This document shows, piece after piece, positions 35,385 to 43,876 of a stretch of DNA of 64,000 nucleotides. The stretch's first letter is position 1; each line of letters starts with the position of its first letter. The notes beneath the pieces were generated by a model. It was not told where the DNA came from. It saw only the letters and a program-made list of their open reading frames with translations, and did no database searches. Position numbers and translations under genes: made by a program. This DNA is from Ramlibacter rhizophilus. Lineage in GTDB: Bacteria > Pseudomonadota > Gammaproteobacteria > Burkholderiales > Burkholderiaceae_C. The DNA lies in NCBI RefSeq assembly GCF_004681965.1, contig NZ_SMLL01000009.1, forward strand, positions 1 through 64,000, in the 5' to 3' direction.

Positions 35385-36248
35385 TCAATCGAGGCCGAGA
35401 AGACGCACCGCGTTCCCCTTCAGGATTCCGGGCATCACCTCCGGCTTGAAGCCCGCCTCCTCGAAGTCCTTCATCCAGCGCTCGGGCGTGATGAGGGGGT
35501 AGTCGCTTCCGAAGAGCACGCGGTCCTTCAGCAGCGTGTTCGCGTACTGCACCAGCTGCTTGGGGAAGTACTTGGGGCTCCAGCCGGACAAGTCGATCCA
35601 GACGTTGGGCTTGTGCGTCGCGACCGACAGCGCCTCGTCCTGCCACGGCCAGCTCGGGTGGGCCATGATGATCTGCATGTCGGGGAAATCGATGGCGACG
35701 TCGTCCAGGTGGATCGGGTTGCTGTACTCCAGCCGCAGCCCGCCGCCGCAGCGCATGCCCGAGCCGATGCCGCTGTGGCCGGTGTGGAAGATCGCCGGCA
35801 TCTTGTGCGCGTTGATCACCTCGTAGATCGGCCAGGCCATCTTGTCGTAGGGGTGGTAACCCTGCACGGTGGGGTGGAACTTGAAGCCCTTGACCCCGTG
35901 TTCGGCGATCAGGCGCTCGGCCTCGCGCGCACCCATCTTCCCCTTGTGCGGGTCGATGGAGGCGAAGCACATCATCATGTCCGCGTTCTGCTTGGCCGCC
36001 TCGGCGATCTCCTCGTTGGGGATACGGCGGCGCCCGAGCTTGGACTCGCTGTCCACGGTGAACATGACGAGCCCGAGCTTGCGCTCGCGGTAGTACGCGA
36101 TGGTCTCGGCGATGGTCGGCCGGCGCGCGCTCTTGAAGTACTTGTCGGCGGCGCGGTCGTACTCCTCGCCGTAGTTGTCGAAGGGATTCCAGCAGCTCAC
36201 TTCGGCGTGGGTGTGGATGTCGATGGCGATCAGGTTGCGGTGGTCCAT
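35385..36248 (-). CDS. Amidohydrolase family protein (amidohydrolase_2)
   Basis: A 287-residue TIM-barrel metal enzyme. IDIHTHAEV (HxH, residues 12-14), GVKGFKFHPTVQGY, MPAIFHTGHSG, IIMAHPSWPWQDEA and VLFGSDYPLITPERW give the metal ligands and catalytic Asp of the amidohydrolase_2 group, which includes decarboxylases and hydrolases of aromatic and beta-keto acids. The start at 36248 (MDHRNLIAID) is preferred over the longer frame. It is divergent from the hydroxycinnamate genes, 91 bp away, with a shared candidate operator, so it probably acts in the same pathway, for example on a late CoA-free intermediate (inference). Confidence 0.85.
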   Translation of the reverse strand: MDHRNLIAIDIHTHAEVSCWNPFDNYGEEYDRAADKYFKSARRPTIAETIAYYRERKLGLVMFTVDSESKLGRRRIPNEEIAEAAKQNADMMMCFASIDPHKGKMGAREAERLIAEHGVKGFKFHPTVQGYHPYDKMAWPIYEVINAHKMPAIFHTGHSGIGSGMRCGGGLRLEYSNPIHLDDVAIDFPDMQIIMAHPSWPWQDEALSVATHKPNVWIDLSGWSPKYFPKQLVQYANTLLKDRVLFGSDYPLITPERWMKDFEEAGFKPEVMPGILKGNAVRLLGLD

Positions 36249-36294
36249 GGGTGCGTTCCTAGGGTAAATCCCAGCCGTCGCGGGACTTGATTTG

Positions 36295-36309
36295 GTTATC
36301 GTACATAAC
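36295..36309. promoter_or_regulatory. Candidate MarR-type operator
   Basis: A perfect inverted repeat GTTAT-CGTAC-ATAAC in the 91-bp divergent interval between the amidohydrolase and the crotonase gene. MarR-family repressors of hydroxycinnamate catabolism bind short palindromes in this position and a MarR gene ends the operon. Binding is inferred. Confidence 0.55.
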
Positions 36310-36339
36310 AATAATCGCCGCCACCGGCAAAACCCTCAT

Positions 36340-37116
36340 ATGACCACGCAAGACATCCAGCTCGAGGTCCGCGGCGCCATCGCCATCGTCCGCCTCACCC
36401 GCCCCAGCAAGCGCAACGCCATCTCCGACGCCCTGGTACTGGCCATCCGCGACACCTTCGAGCGACTGCCCGGCAGCGTGCGCGCCGCCGTGCTCGACGG
36501 CGAGGGCGAACACTTCTGCGCCGGCCTGGACCTGTCCGAGCTGCAGGAGCGCGACGCCGGCGCCGGCCTGCTGCATTCGCGCATGTGGCACAAGGCGCTG
36601 GACTGCGTGCAGTACGGCCCGGTGCCGGTCATCGCTGCGCTGCATGGCGCCGTGGTGGGCGGCGGCCTGGAGCTGGCCTCGGCCTGCCACGTCCGCGTGG
36701 CCGACGAGTCCACCTTCTACGCGCTGCCCGAGGGCTCGCGCGGCATCTTCGTGGGCGGCGGCGGCAGCGTGCGCATCCCGCGCCTCATCGGCGCGGCGCG
36801 CATGACCGACATGATGCTCACCGGCCGCGTCTACAACGCCCAGGACGGCGAGCGCGCCGGCTTCGCGCAGTACCTGGTTCCGCAGGGCACGGCCTTCGAC
36901 AAGGCGCTGGAGCTGGCCGAGCGCGTGGCACAGAACGCCCCGCTGACCAACTACGCCCTCATGCACGCACTGCCGCGCATCGCCGAGCAGCCGGCCGACC
37001 AGGGCTTCTTCACCGAGGCGCTCATGGCCGCCATCGCGCAGAGCGCGCCCGAGGCCAAGGAGCGCGTGCGCGCCTTCCTGGAGAAGCGCGCCGACAAGGT
37101 CAAGCGGGCCGAATGA
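36340..37116 (+). CDS. Crotonase / enoyl-CoA hydratase family protein
   Basis: A 258-residue crotonase. Oxyanion-hole motifs are HFCAGLDLSEL (about 59-69) and GAVVGGGLELA (about 103-113). Both catalytic glutamates of true enoyl-CoA hydratases are in place: Glu111 (GGGLELA) and Glu131 (ALPEGSRGIFVGGGG). It is not a close match to the hydroxycinnamoyl-CoA hydratase-lyase of the Pseudomonas ech/fcs/vdh system as I know it. It most likely hydrates feruloyl- or coumaroyl-CoA. The ATG at 36340 (MTTQDIQLEV) is the start; upstream sequence contains the operator. Overlaps fcs by 4 bp. Confidence 0.87.
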   Translation: MTTQDIQLEVRGAIAIVRLTRPSKRNAISDALVLAIRDTFERLPGSVRAAVLDGEGEHFCAGLDLSELQERDAGAGLLHSRMWHKALDCVQYGPVPVIAALHGAVVGGGLELASACHVRVADESTFYALPEGSRGIFVGGGGSVRIPRLIGAARMTDMMLTGRVYNAQDGERAGFAQYLVPQGTAFDKALELAERVAQNAPLTNYALMHALPRIAEQPADQGFFTEALMAAIAQSAPEAKERVRAFLEKRADKVKRAE

Positions 37117-38987
37117 TGCAAACGCAGGCCACTCCCCGGTACCGTCCGCTGCGCTTCGGCGTCACCCGCGTGGTCGTGCGCGAGGGCGCGCAAGGCGTGC
37201 GCTACGTCCGTGCCGACCAGGACCTGCAGTCCTACCCCCGGCGCATGACCGACAAGCTGGTGCATTGGGCGAACACCGCGCCCGAGCGCAGCTTCATGGC
37301 GCGCCGCGAGCGGCTGCCGGGCGGCGGCACCGGAGATTGGCGGCACATCAGCTACGCGCAGGCGCTGGACAGCGCGCGCCGCATCGGCCAGGCCCTGCTG
37401 GATCGGGGCCTGTCGGCCGAGCGGCCGGTGGTGATCCTGAGCGAGAACGACCTGGAGCACGCCCTGCTCTCGCTGGGCTGCCTCTATGCGGGCATTCCCT
37501 TCTGCCCGGTCTCGCCCGCCTACTCCACCGTGAGCCAGGACTACGAGAAGCTGCGGCACATCCTGGCCACGCTCACGCCCGGCCTGGTGTTCGCCGCCGA
37601 CTCGCAGCGATACGGACGGGCGATCGCGGCCGCGGTTGCAGCCGACGTGGAGGTCGTGCTCGCACAGGGCGCGCTGGAGCGCCCCTCCACGCCCTTGCAG
37701 GCCCTGCTGGACACCGAGCCCACGCCCGCGGTCGATGCCGCCATGCAGGCCACCGGCCCGGACACCATCACCAAGTTCCTCTTCACCTCGGGCTCGACCA
37801 AGCTGCCCAAGGGCGTGGTCAACACCCACCGCATGTGGTGCGCCAACCAGCAGCAGATGTGCCAGAGCATGCCGGTGCTGGCCGAGGAGCCGCCGGTGCT
37901 GGTGGACTGGCTGCCCTGGAACCACACCTTCGGCGGCAACCACAACATCGGCCTGACGATCTACAACGGCGGCACGCTCTACATCGACGACGGCAAGCCC
38001 ACCCCGGCGCTGATGGGCGAGACCCTGCGCAACCTGCGCGAGATCGCCCCGACCGTGTACTTCAACGTCCCCACCGGCTTCGAGGCCATTGCCAATGCCA
38101 TGAAGACCGATGAGGTCCTGCGCCGCACGCTGCTGTCGCGGGTGCGCATGTTCTTCTACTCGGGCGCCGCGCTCGCGCAGCCGGTCTGGGACACGCTGCA
38201 CGAGGTGCAGGAGCGCGAGATCGGCGAGCGCATCGTCATGGGCACCGGCCTGGGCATGACCGAATCGGCGCCCTTCGCCATCTTCGTGACCAGCCCCGAC
38301 GTCAAATCCGGCTACCTGGGCGTGCCCACGCCGGGGGTGGAGCTGAAGCTGGTGCCGGTGGACGGCAAGACCGAGGTGCGCTACCGCGGCCCCAACATCA
38401 CCCCGGGCTACTGGCGCAACGAAGCCGCCACCCGCGAATCCTTCGACGAGGAAGGCTTCTTCTGCACCGGCGACGCCGTGCTCTGGATCGACGAGAACGA
38501 CCCGCACAAGGGCCTCAAGTTCGACGGCCGCATCGCCGAGGACTTCAAGCTCGCCACCGGCACCTTCGTCAGCGTGGGACCGCTGCGCGCGAAGATCATC
38601 GCCGCCGGCGCCCCCTACGTGCAGGACGTCGTCGTCACCGGACTGAATCGCAACGAAGTGGGCGCGCTGGTCTTCCCCACCGCGGCGGTGCGCCGCCTCG
38701 CCGGGCTGCCGGACGACGCGAGCCTCCAGGCCGTGGTGGAAAGCGCCCCGGTACAGGCGCACTTCCAGGGCGTGATCGACGAGCTGGCCAAGTCCGCCAC
38801 CGGCAGCGCCAACCGCGTCGCCCGCCTGCACCTGCTGCACGAGCCCCCCTCCATCGACCGCGGCGAGGTCACCGACAAGGGGTCTCTCAACCAGCGCAGC
38901 GTCCTCAAGCACCGTGACGCACTGGTGCAGGCCTTCCACGACGACCAGCTCCCCTTCACCCTCAAGCCCCGGGGAGCCCGGGCATGA
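37113..38987 (+). CDS. fcs: Feruloyl-CoA synthase
   Basis: A 624-residue ANL-superfamily acyl-CoA ligase. The P-loop is FLFTSGSTKLPKGVVNTHRM (about 223-242), followed by LVDWLPWNHTFGGNHNIGL, GTGLGMTESAPF and the hinge/core motif KFDGRIAEDFKLATGTFVSVG. These forms (DWLPWNHTFGGN, AEDFKLATGTFVSVG) are specific to the feruloyl-CoA synthase group, longer than typical 4-coumarate ligases. It activates ferulate and related hydroxycinnamates with CoA and ATP. The start ATG lies in the crotonase stop (ATGA), and the stop overlaps the dehydrogenase start. Confidence 0.93.
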   Translation: MMQTQATPRYRPLRFGVTRVVVREGAQGVRYVRADQDLQSYPRRMTDKLVHWANTAPERSFMARRERLPGGGTGDWRHISYAQALDSARRIGQALLDRGLSAERPVVILSENDLEHALLSLGCLYAGIPFCPVSPAYSTVSQDYEKLRHILATLTPGLVFAADSQRYGRAIAAAVAADVEVVLAQGALERPSTPLQALLDTEPTPAVDAAMQATGPDTITKFLFTSGSTKLPKGVVNTHRMWCANQQQMCQSMPVLAEEPPVLVDWLPWNHTFGGNHNIGLTIYNGGTLYIDDGKPTPALMGETLRNLREIAPTVYFNVPTGFEAIANAMKTDEVLRRTLLSRVRMFFYSGAALAQPVWDTLHEVQEREIGERIVMGTGLGMTESAPFAIFVTSPDVKSGYLGVPTPGVELKLVPVDGKTEVRYRGPNITPGYWRNEAATRESFDEEGFFCTGDAVLWIDENDPHKGLKFDGRIAEDFKLATGTFVSVGPLRAKIIAAGAPYVQDVVVTGLNRNEVGALVFPTAAVRRLAGLPDDASLQAVVESAPVQAHFQGVIDELAKSATGSANRVARLHLLHEPPSIDRGEVTDKGSLNQRSVLKHRDALVQAFHDDQLPFTLKPRGARA

Positions 38988-39769
38988 ACATCCAGGACCA
39001 GACCGCGCTCGTGACCGGCGGCGCCTCGGGCCTGGGCGAGGCCACGGCGCGCGAGCTCGCCCGCCTGGGCGCGCGCGTGGCCGTGCTCGACCGCCAGGAG
39101 ACGCAGGCCCAGGCGGTTGCGGATGCCATCAATGCCGCCCACGGCGCCGGCCGCGCCATCGCTTGCGCCTGCGACATCACCGACACCGCCAGCCTGCAGG
39201 CGGCGCTGGACCGCGCCGCCGTGGCCCTGGGGCCGGCACGCATCCTCATGAACGTGGCCGGCATCGGCAGCGCCAGGCGCATCGTGCAGAAGGATGGCAG
39301 CCCCGCGCCGCTGGAGGATTTCGTGCGGGTGGTCAACGTGAACCTGGTGGGCAGCTACAACGCCGCGCGCCTCTTCGCCGCCGCCTGCGCCCGGCTCGAC
39401 CCGCTGGATGGCGGCGAGCGTGGCGTGATGGTGTTCACCGCCTCCGTCGCGGCCTTCGACGGTCAGGTGGGGCAGCAGGCCTACAGCGCCTCCAAGGGCG
39501 GTCTGGTCGGCATGACCCTGCCCATGGCACGCGACCTGGCGCAGCACGGCATCCGCGTGTGCACCGTGGCACCGGGCCTGTTCGCAACGCCGCTCATGAA
39601 GGAGCTGCCCGAGGCCGTGCAGCAGTCGCTGGCCGCCTCCATTCCCTTTCCACCGCGCCTGGGCCAGCCCGAGGAGTTCGCGCAGCTGGCGGCGCACATC
39701 GTCACCAACGGCCACCTCAATGGCGAGGTGATCCGCCTCGACGGCGCGCTGCGCATGGCGCCGCGCTGA
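38984..39769 (+). CDS. SDR dehydrogenase, 3-hydroxyacyl-CoA dehydrogenase type 2-like
   Basis: A 261-residue classical short-chain dehydrogenase: TGGASGLG (11-18), NVAG (90-93), catalytic Ser154, Tyr167 and Lys171 (FTASVAAFDGQVGQQAYSAS then KGG). The pattern GQVGQQAYSASKGGLVGMTLPMARDL with VAPGLFATPL matches HSD10-type 3-hydroxyacyl-CoA dehydrogenases. In context it would oxidise the 3-hydroxy-3-arylpropionyl-CoA made by the crotonase. Overlaps fcs by 4 bp. Confidence 0.88.
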   Translation: MNIQDQTALVTGGASGLGEATARELARLGARVAVLDRQETQAQAVADAINAAHGAGRAIACACDITDTASLQAALDRAAVALGPARILMNVAGIGSARRIVQKDGSPAPLEDFVRVVNVNLVGSYNAARLFAAACARLDPLDGGERGVMVFTASVAAFDGQVGQQAYSASKGGLVGMTLPMARDLAQHGIRVCTVAPGLFATPLMKELPEAVQQSLAASIPFPPRLGQPEEFAQLAAHIVTNGHLNGEVIRLDGALRMAPR

Positions 39770-39819
39770 GTCGTTCCGATTCCCCCAACCACCTCTCGAT
39801 ACGAGGAGACAAGAAGCAC

Positions 39820-40809
39820 ATGACCACCCGTCGTCAATTCACCCAGTGGGCCGCATCGGCCGCCGCCCTCTCGGCCTTCCCGCTCGCAGGCTTCGCCCAG
39901 GCCCTGGAGCAGGTCAGGATCATCAACGGCTTCCCTGCCGGCGGCACCGCCGACGCGACCAGCCGCCGCATCGGCGAGAAGATGGGCGGCACGGCGTTCT
40001 CGAAGAACGCCGCCGTCGTCGAGAACAAGCCCGGCGCGGGCGGCCGCATCGCCTGCGAGGTGGTCAAGAACGCCGCGCCGGACGGCTCCACCCTGCTGCT
40101 CACGCCCTTCTCCTGCACCGCGATCTACCCGCACATCTATTCGAAGCTGAGCTACGACCCCTTCAAGGACCTCGCGCCCGTGTCCATCGCCGCGGTGATG
40201 ACCCACGCCCTGGCCGTCGGGCCCATGGTTCCCGCAAGCGTGAAGACGGTGAAGGACTACCTGGCCTGGGCCAAGGCCAATCCCAACCTCGCCAGCTACG
40301 GCTCGCCGGCGGCGGGCAGCACGCCGCACTTCCTGGCCGCGCTGCTGGGCCTGAACAACAAGGTGGATCTCAAGCACGTGCCCTACCGCGGCTCACTGCC
40401 AGCGGTGGCCGACATGATCGGTGGCCAGCTCGCCTCCACCTCGACCCCCACCGGTGACGCCCTGGCCAACCACCGCGCCGGCAAGATCCGGATCATTGCC
40501 ACCTCGGGCGCCAAGCGCACGCCCTTCACGCCGGACGTCGCCACCTACGCCGAGCAGGGCTTCCCCGAGCTGACGACGGAGGAGTGGTTCGGCTTCTACG
40601 CCCCGGCCCGCACGCCGGCCAACGTGATCGCCAATGCCAATGCCGCAATCAACGCGGCGCTGAAGGAAAAGAGCGTGGTCGATTCGCTGGCCCTCATGGG
40701 GCTGGTGGCCCAGGGGTCGACGCCCGCCGAGATGGACAAGAGCCAGCGCGAGGAGAACGTCCGCTGGGGACCGCTGGTCAAGCAGATCGGCTTCACCGCG
40801 GACTCCTGA
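39820..40809 (+). CDS. TTT-family (Bug) substrate-binding receptor
   Basis: A 329-residue periplasmic Bug receptor. It has a probable Tat signal (TTRRQFTQWAASAAALSAF, cleaved near AGFAQA), then RIINGFPAGGTADATSRRI, AAVVENKPGAGGRIACEVV, and TPFSCTAIYPHIYSKLSYDPFKDLAPVS. A well-placed GAGGAG lies about 13 bases before the ATG. It is embedded between the dehydrogenase and the acyl-CoA dehydrogenase of the hydroxycinnamate operon, so an aromatic acid is a likely ligand. No TctA or TctB gene is present. Confidence 0.92.
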   Translation: MTTRRQFTQWAASAAALSAFPLAGFAQALEQVRIINGFPAGGTADATSRRIGEKMGGTAFSKNAAVVENKPGAGGRIACEVVKNAAPDGSTLLLTPFSCTAIYPHIYSKLSYDPFKDLAPVSIAAVMTHALAVGPMVPASVKTVKDYLAWAKANPNLASYGSPAAGSTPHFLAALLGLNNKVDLKHVPYRGSLPAVADMIGGQLASTSTPTGDALANHRAGKIRIIATSGAKRTPFTPDVATYAEQGFPELTTEEWFGFYAPARTPANVIANANAAINAALKEKSVVDSLALMGLVAQGSTPAEMDKSQREENVRWGPLVKQIGFTADS

Positions 40810-40822
40810 TCGCCGTCGCCGC

Positions 40823-42508
40823 ATGGACTACGCCCCTCCCCTCGCGGACAACCGCTTCCTCCTCCTCGAGGTGCTGGACGCACCGGGCCAGCTGCGCCCG
40901 GCGGCCGGCCATGAGCACACCGACCCGGCGCTCTTCGAGCAGGTGCTGGAGGAGGCGGCGCGCTTCGTCAAGGGGGCGGTGGCGCCGCTGCGTGCGGCAG
41001 GCGACCAGCCGGGCTGCCGCTTCGAGGGCGGCTCGGTCACGACCCCGCCGGGCTTCCGCGATGCCTACCAGGCCTTCTGCAAGGCCGGCTGGCCCGCCCT
41101 CGCCTGCGCGCCCGAGGACGGCGGCCAGGGTCTGCCCTGGGTGCTGGAGGGCGTGCTCTACGAGTGGCTGAGCGCGGCCAACCACGGCTGGACCATGGCG
41201 CCGGGCCTGCTGCACGGCGCCTACGAGTGCCTGCGCCACCACGGCAGCGAGGAACTCAAGGCCGCCTGGCTGCCCCAGGTGGCCAGCGGCGAATGGCTCG
41301 CCACCATGTGCCTGACCGAGCCGCACGCCGGCAGCGACCTGGGCCTGGCGCGCACGCGTGCCACGCCGCAGGCGGACGGCAGCCTGCGCGTCAGCGGCAC
41401 CAAGATCTTCATTTCCGGCGGCGAGCACGACCTCACGGAGAACATCGTGCACCTCGTGCTCGCACGCCTGCCCGACGCGCCGCCCGGACCCAAGGGCCTG
41501 TCACTGCTGCTGGTGCCCAAGCGCCTGGCGGACGGCACGCGCAATACGGTGAGCTGCGAACGCATCGAGGAGAAGATGGGCCTGCACGGCAGCCCCACCT
41601 GCGTCATGCGCTTCGACGAGGCGACCGGCTGGCTGGTCGGCCAGCCGCACCGGGGCCTGGCCGCCATGTTCGTCATGATGAACGCCGCGCGGCTGCACGT
41701 CGCGCTGCAGGGCATCGGCTTGCTCGACGCCGCCCTGCAACTCGCCCGCGCCTACGCGGCCGAGCGGCGCCAGATGCGCGTGCCCGGCCCGCGCGACGCC
41801 TCGCAGGCCGCCGACCTCATCGAGGGCCACCCGGCCGTGCGCCGCATCCTGGAGACGCAGCAGTGCTGGGTGGACGCCGGGCGCGTGCTGGCCTACCAGA
41901 CCGGCATCGAGCTGGACCTGGCCCGCTCGCACCCGGATGCCGACCGGCGCGAGGCCGCGCAGCAGTGGTGCGGCCTGCTCACGCCCGTGCTCAAGTCGGC
42001 CTTCACCGAGCAGGGCTTCCATGGTGCCAGCGACTGCCTGCAGGTCTTCGGCGGCCATGGCTACGTGCGCGAGTGGGGCGTCGAGCAGATCGTGCGCGAC
42101 GCCCGCGTGGCCATGATCTACGAGGGCACCAACGAGATCCAGGCCATCGACCTGCTGGTGCGCAAGGTGCTGCCCGACGGCGGCGCCGCCCTGGATGCGG
42201 TGCTCGCGCGGCTGCAGGACGACGGCGGCGGCGACCCGCGGCTGCTGCCCGCCATTGAGCGCCTGCAGGGCGCGACCCGCGGCGTGGCGGACGCCGCCCG
42301 GCAGGACGCCCAGGCGGCCTACTGGGTGGCCGGCGACTACCTGCGTGCCGTGGCCCTGGTCCTGGCCGGCTGGGCCTGGTCGCGCATCGCGCGGCACCCC
42401 GGCGCGACCGGACCGCGCTGGCAGGCTCCCGCCGACGCCTTCTGGCGCTGGGTCTGGCCCGAGCTGGACATGCGCCTGGCCATGCTGCAGGCGCCCACCC
42501 GCCCATGA
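40823..42508 (+). CDS. Acyl-CoA dehydrogenase
   Basis: A 561-residue flavoprotein with an extended C terminus. ACAD motifs are MCLTEPHAGSDLGLARTRA, GTKIFISGGEHDLTENI, EKMGLHGSPTC and the catalytic-base/FAD end YEGTNEIQAIDLLVRK (Glu of YEGT). It is homologous in layout to the gene at 56374-58194 but shorter and more divergent. It may oxidise dihydro-hydroxycinnamoyl-CoA to the unsaturated CoA ester, feeding fcs-derived flux (inference). It begins 13 bp after the receptor gene and overlaps marR by 4 bp. Confidence 0.88.
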   Translation: MDYAPPLADNRFLLLEVLDAPGQLRPAAGHEHTDPALFEQVLEEAARFVKGAVAPLRAAGDQPGCRFEGGSVTTPPGFRDAYQAFCKAGWPALACAPEDGGQGLPWVLEGVLYEWLSAANHGWTMAPGLLHGAYECLRHHGSEELKAAWLPQVASGEWLATMCLTEPHAGSDLGLARTRATPQADGSLRVSGTKIFISGGEHDLTENIVHLVLARLPDAPPGPKGLSLLLVPKRLADGTRNTVSCERIEEKMGLHGSPTCVMRFDEATGWLVGQPHRGLAAMFVMMNAARLHVALQGIGLLDAALQLARAYAAERRQMRVPGPRDASQAADLIEGHPAVRRILETQQCWVDAGRVLAYQTGIELDLARSHPDADRREAAQQWCGLLTPVLKSAFTEQGFHGASDCLQVFGGHGYVREWGVEQIVRDARVAMIYEGTNEIQAIDLLVRKVLPDGGAALDAVLARLQDDGGGDPRLLPAIERLQGATRGVADAARQDAQAAYWVAGDYLRAVALVLAGWAWSRIARHPGATGPRWQAPADAFWRWVWPELDMRLAMLQAPTRP

Positions 42509-42975
42509 GCGCCGCCCAGCCCGCATCCTCGCCGGACGTGCCCACCGTCGAGCAGGTGGACACCCGCTACCTGGAAGGCCTGCTCGGCTACAACGCCCGC
42601 CGGGCGGCCCTGGCCGTGATCGACGTCTTCGTCGAGCGCATGTCGCCCTACGGCCTGCGGCCGGTCGACTTTTCCGTCCTTTCGCTGATCCGCCACAACC
42701 CGGGCATCACCTCGCGCCAGCTGTGCGCGAGCCTGGGCATTCTTCCGCCCAACCTGGTGGGCCTGGTCAACAACCTGGAAAAGCGCGAACTCATCCAGCG
42801 CCAGCCGCACCCGCGCGACCGCCGCGCCGTGGGCCTGCACCTCACGCCGGCCGGTGCTGCGCTGACCGAAGCGGCCGAGAAAACCGCCGCCGAACTCGAA
42901 TCCGATGCGGCGGGCCGGCTCAGCCCGGCTGAGCTGAAGACGCTGATCCGGCTGTTGAAGAAGGTGTATCTGTAG
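42505..42975 (+). CDS. MarR family transcriptional regulator
   Basis: A 156-residue MarR protein. The winged helix is SVLSLIRHNPGITSRQLCASL (part of about 50-110), with ILPPNLVGLVNNLEKRELIQRQPHPRDRRAVGLHLTPAG covering the recognition helix and wing (part). It ends the fcs operon. Related MarR repressors (CouR, FerC, HcaR-like) respond to hydroxycinnamoyl-CoA thioesters, making this the likely repressor at 36295-36309. Confidence 0.92.
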   Translation: MSAAQPASSPDVPTVEQVDTRYLEGLLGYNARRAALAVIDVFVERMSPYGLRPVDFSVLSLIRHNPGITSRQLCASLGILPPNLVGLVNNLEKRELIQRQPHPRDRRAVGLHLTPAGAALTEAAEKTAAELESDAAGRLSPAELKTLIRLLKKVYL

Positions 42976-43036
42976 CGCCGCGCAGGCGCCTCCCGCTATT
43001 GTTTATATAGCATTCCATGCGTACACTGCCCCACGC

Positions 43037-43345
43037 ATGAGTGCCAAGGAGAACAACGCGGTCCCCCAGCTGCTCGCCCTGCTCGAGTCCCGCTACGCCT
43101 TGCGGGTGCTGTGGGCGCTGCGCGACGGGCATCCGCAGACCTTCCGGCTGCTGCAGGACAGCGTGGGCGGCGTCACGCCCAACACGCTCAACACGCGGAT
43201 CAAGGCCTTGCGCGAGTCGGGCCTGCTGGACCATGACGGCGAGGGCTACCACCTCACCCCCGCGGGCAGCGAGCTGGCACGGCGGCTCGGGCAATTGCAG
43301 CCCTTCGCCCTGCGCTGGGCCCAGGGGCAGGCCCGGCGCAAGTAG
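43037..43345 (+). CDS. HxlR-family winged-helix regulator
   Basis: A 102-residue helix-turn-helix protein. LLESRYALRVLWALRDGHPQTFRLLQDSV followed by TPNTLNTRIKALRESGLL and YHLTPAGSEL matches the HxlR (MarR-like) group, which binds DNA as a dimer and often senses redox or aldehydes; no cysteine is present, so the cysteine-based mechanism is unlikely. A short AT-rich stretch (TTGTTTATATAGCATTCC) upstream could be its promoter. It may be co-transcribed with the FKBP gene 46 bp downstream. Confidence 0.85.
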   Translation: MSAKENNAVPQLLALLESRYALRVLWALRDGHPQTFRLLQDSVGGVTPNTLNTRIKALRESGLLDHDGEGYHLTPAGSELARRLGQLQPFALRWAQGQARRK

Positions 43346-43391
43346 CAAGTCGCTACACTGGCCGGCCGGTCAAGAACAGGAAACAAACCCG

Positions 43392-43742
43392 ATGAACACC
43401 ACCCCCTCCGGCCTGCAGTACCAGGACACCACCGTCGGCCAGGGCGCCGAAGCCCGCGCCGGACAGCAGGTGCGCGTGCACTACACCGGCTGGCTCTACG
43501 AGAACGGCCAGCAGGGCGCCAAATTCGACTCCAGCCGTGACCGCAACGACCCCTTCGAGTTCTCGCTCGGTGCAGGCATGGTCATCCGCGGCTGGGACGA
43601 AGGCGTGGCCGGCATGAAGGTCGGCGGGCAGCGCACCCTCATCATCCCGCCCGCGCTGGGCTATGGCGCCCGCGGCGCCGGCGGTGTCATCCCGCCCAAC
43701 GCCACGCTCAAGTTCGACGTCGAGCTGCTGGGCGTTCGCTGA
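43392..43742 (+). CDS. FKBP-type peptidyl-prolyl cis-trans isomerase
   Basis: A 116-residue single-domain FKBP in the cytoplasm (no signal peptide). Active-site residues are visible in VHYTGWLYENGQQGAKFDSS, FEFSLGAGMVIRGWDEGVAGM (part), KVGGQRTLIIPPALGYGARG and IPPNATLKFDVELL. It speeds prolyl bond isomerisation during folding and sits just before grpE-dnaK-dnaJ, a compatible neighbourhood, though a separate heat-shock promoter follows it. Confidence 0.96.
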   Translation: MNTTPSGLQYQDTTVGQGAEARAGQQVRVHYTGWLYENGQQGAKFDSSRDRNDPFEFSLGAGMVIRGWDEGVAGMKVGGQRTLIIPPALGYGARGAGGVIPPNATLKFDVELLGVR

Positions 43743-43802
43743 CCCGTCCTCCGGGTCCGGCGGTCGAGCGCCGACGGCCGCCGGGAATTTTCCCCGTGCC
43801 CG

Positions 43803-43843
43803 CTTGAAATGCTGGGGGCCCGCCCCCAAGCTCCAGCGGAGCT
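43803..43843 (+). promoter_or_regulatory. Sigma-32-like heat-shock promoter with overlapping inverted repeats
   Basis: CTTGAAA at 43803-43809 matches the sigma-32 -35 consensus, and after 13 bp CCCCCAAG (43823-43830) resembles the -10 CCCCATNT. Two perfect inverted repeats overlap it: TGGGGGC-CC-GCCCCCA (43813-43828) and AGCTCC-AGC-GGAGCT (43829-43843). It lies 34-74 bp upstream of grpE and should drive grpE-dnaK-dnaJ on heat shock. Confidence 0.65.
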
Positions 43844-43876
43844 CATTACGCGCAGTCACGCGAACGTCTTCAATCC

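Noticed and set aside
36340..37116. Naming the crotonase as feruloyl-CoA hydratase-lyase (ech)
   Set aside because: It has both enoyl-CoA hydratase glutamates and does not look like the Pseudomonas enzyme; a dehydrogenase partner next door also favours a beta-oxidation role.
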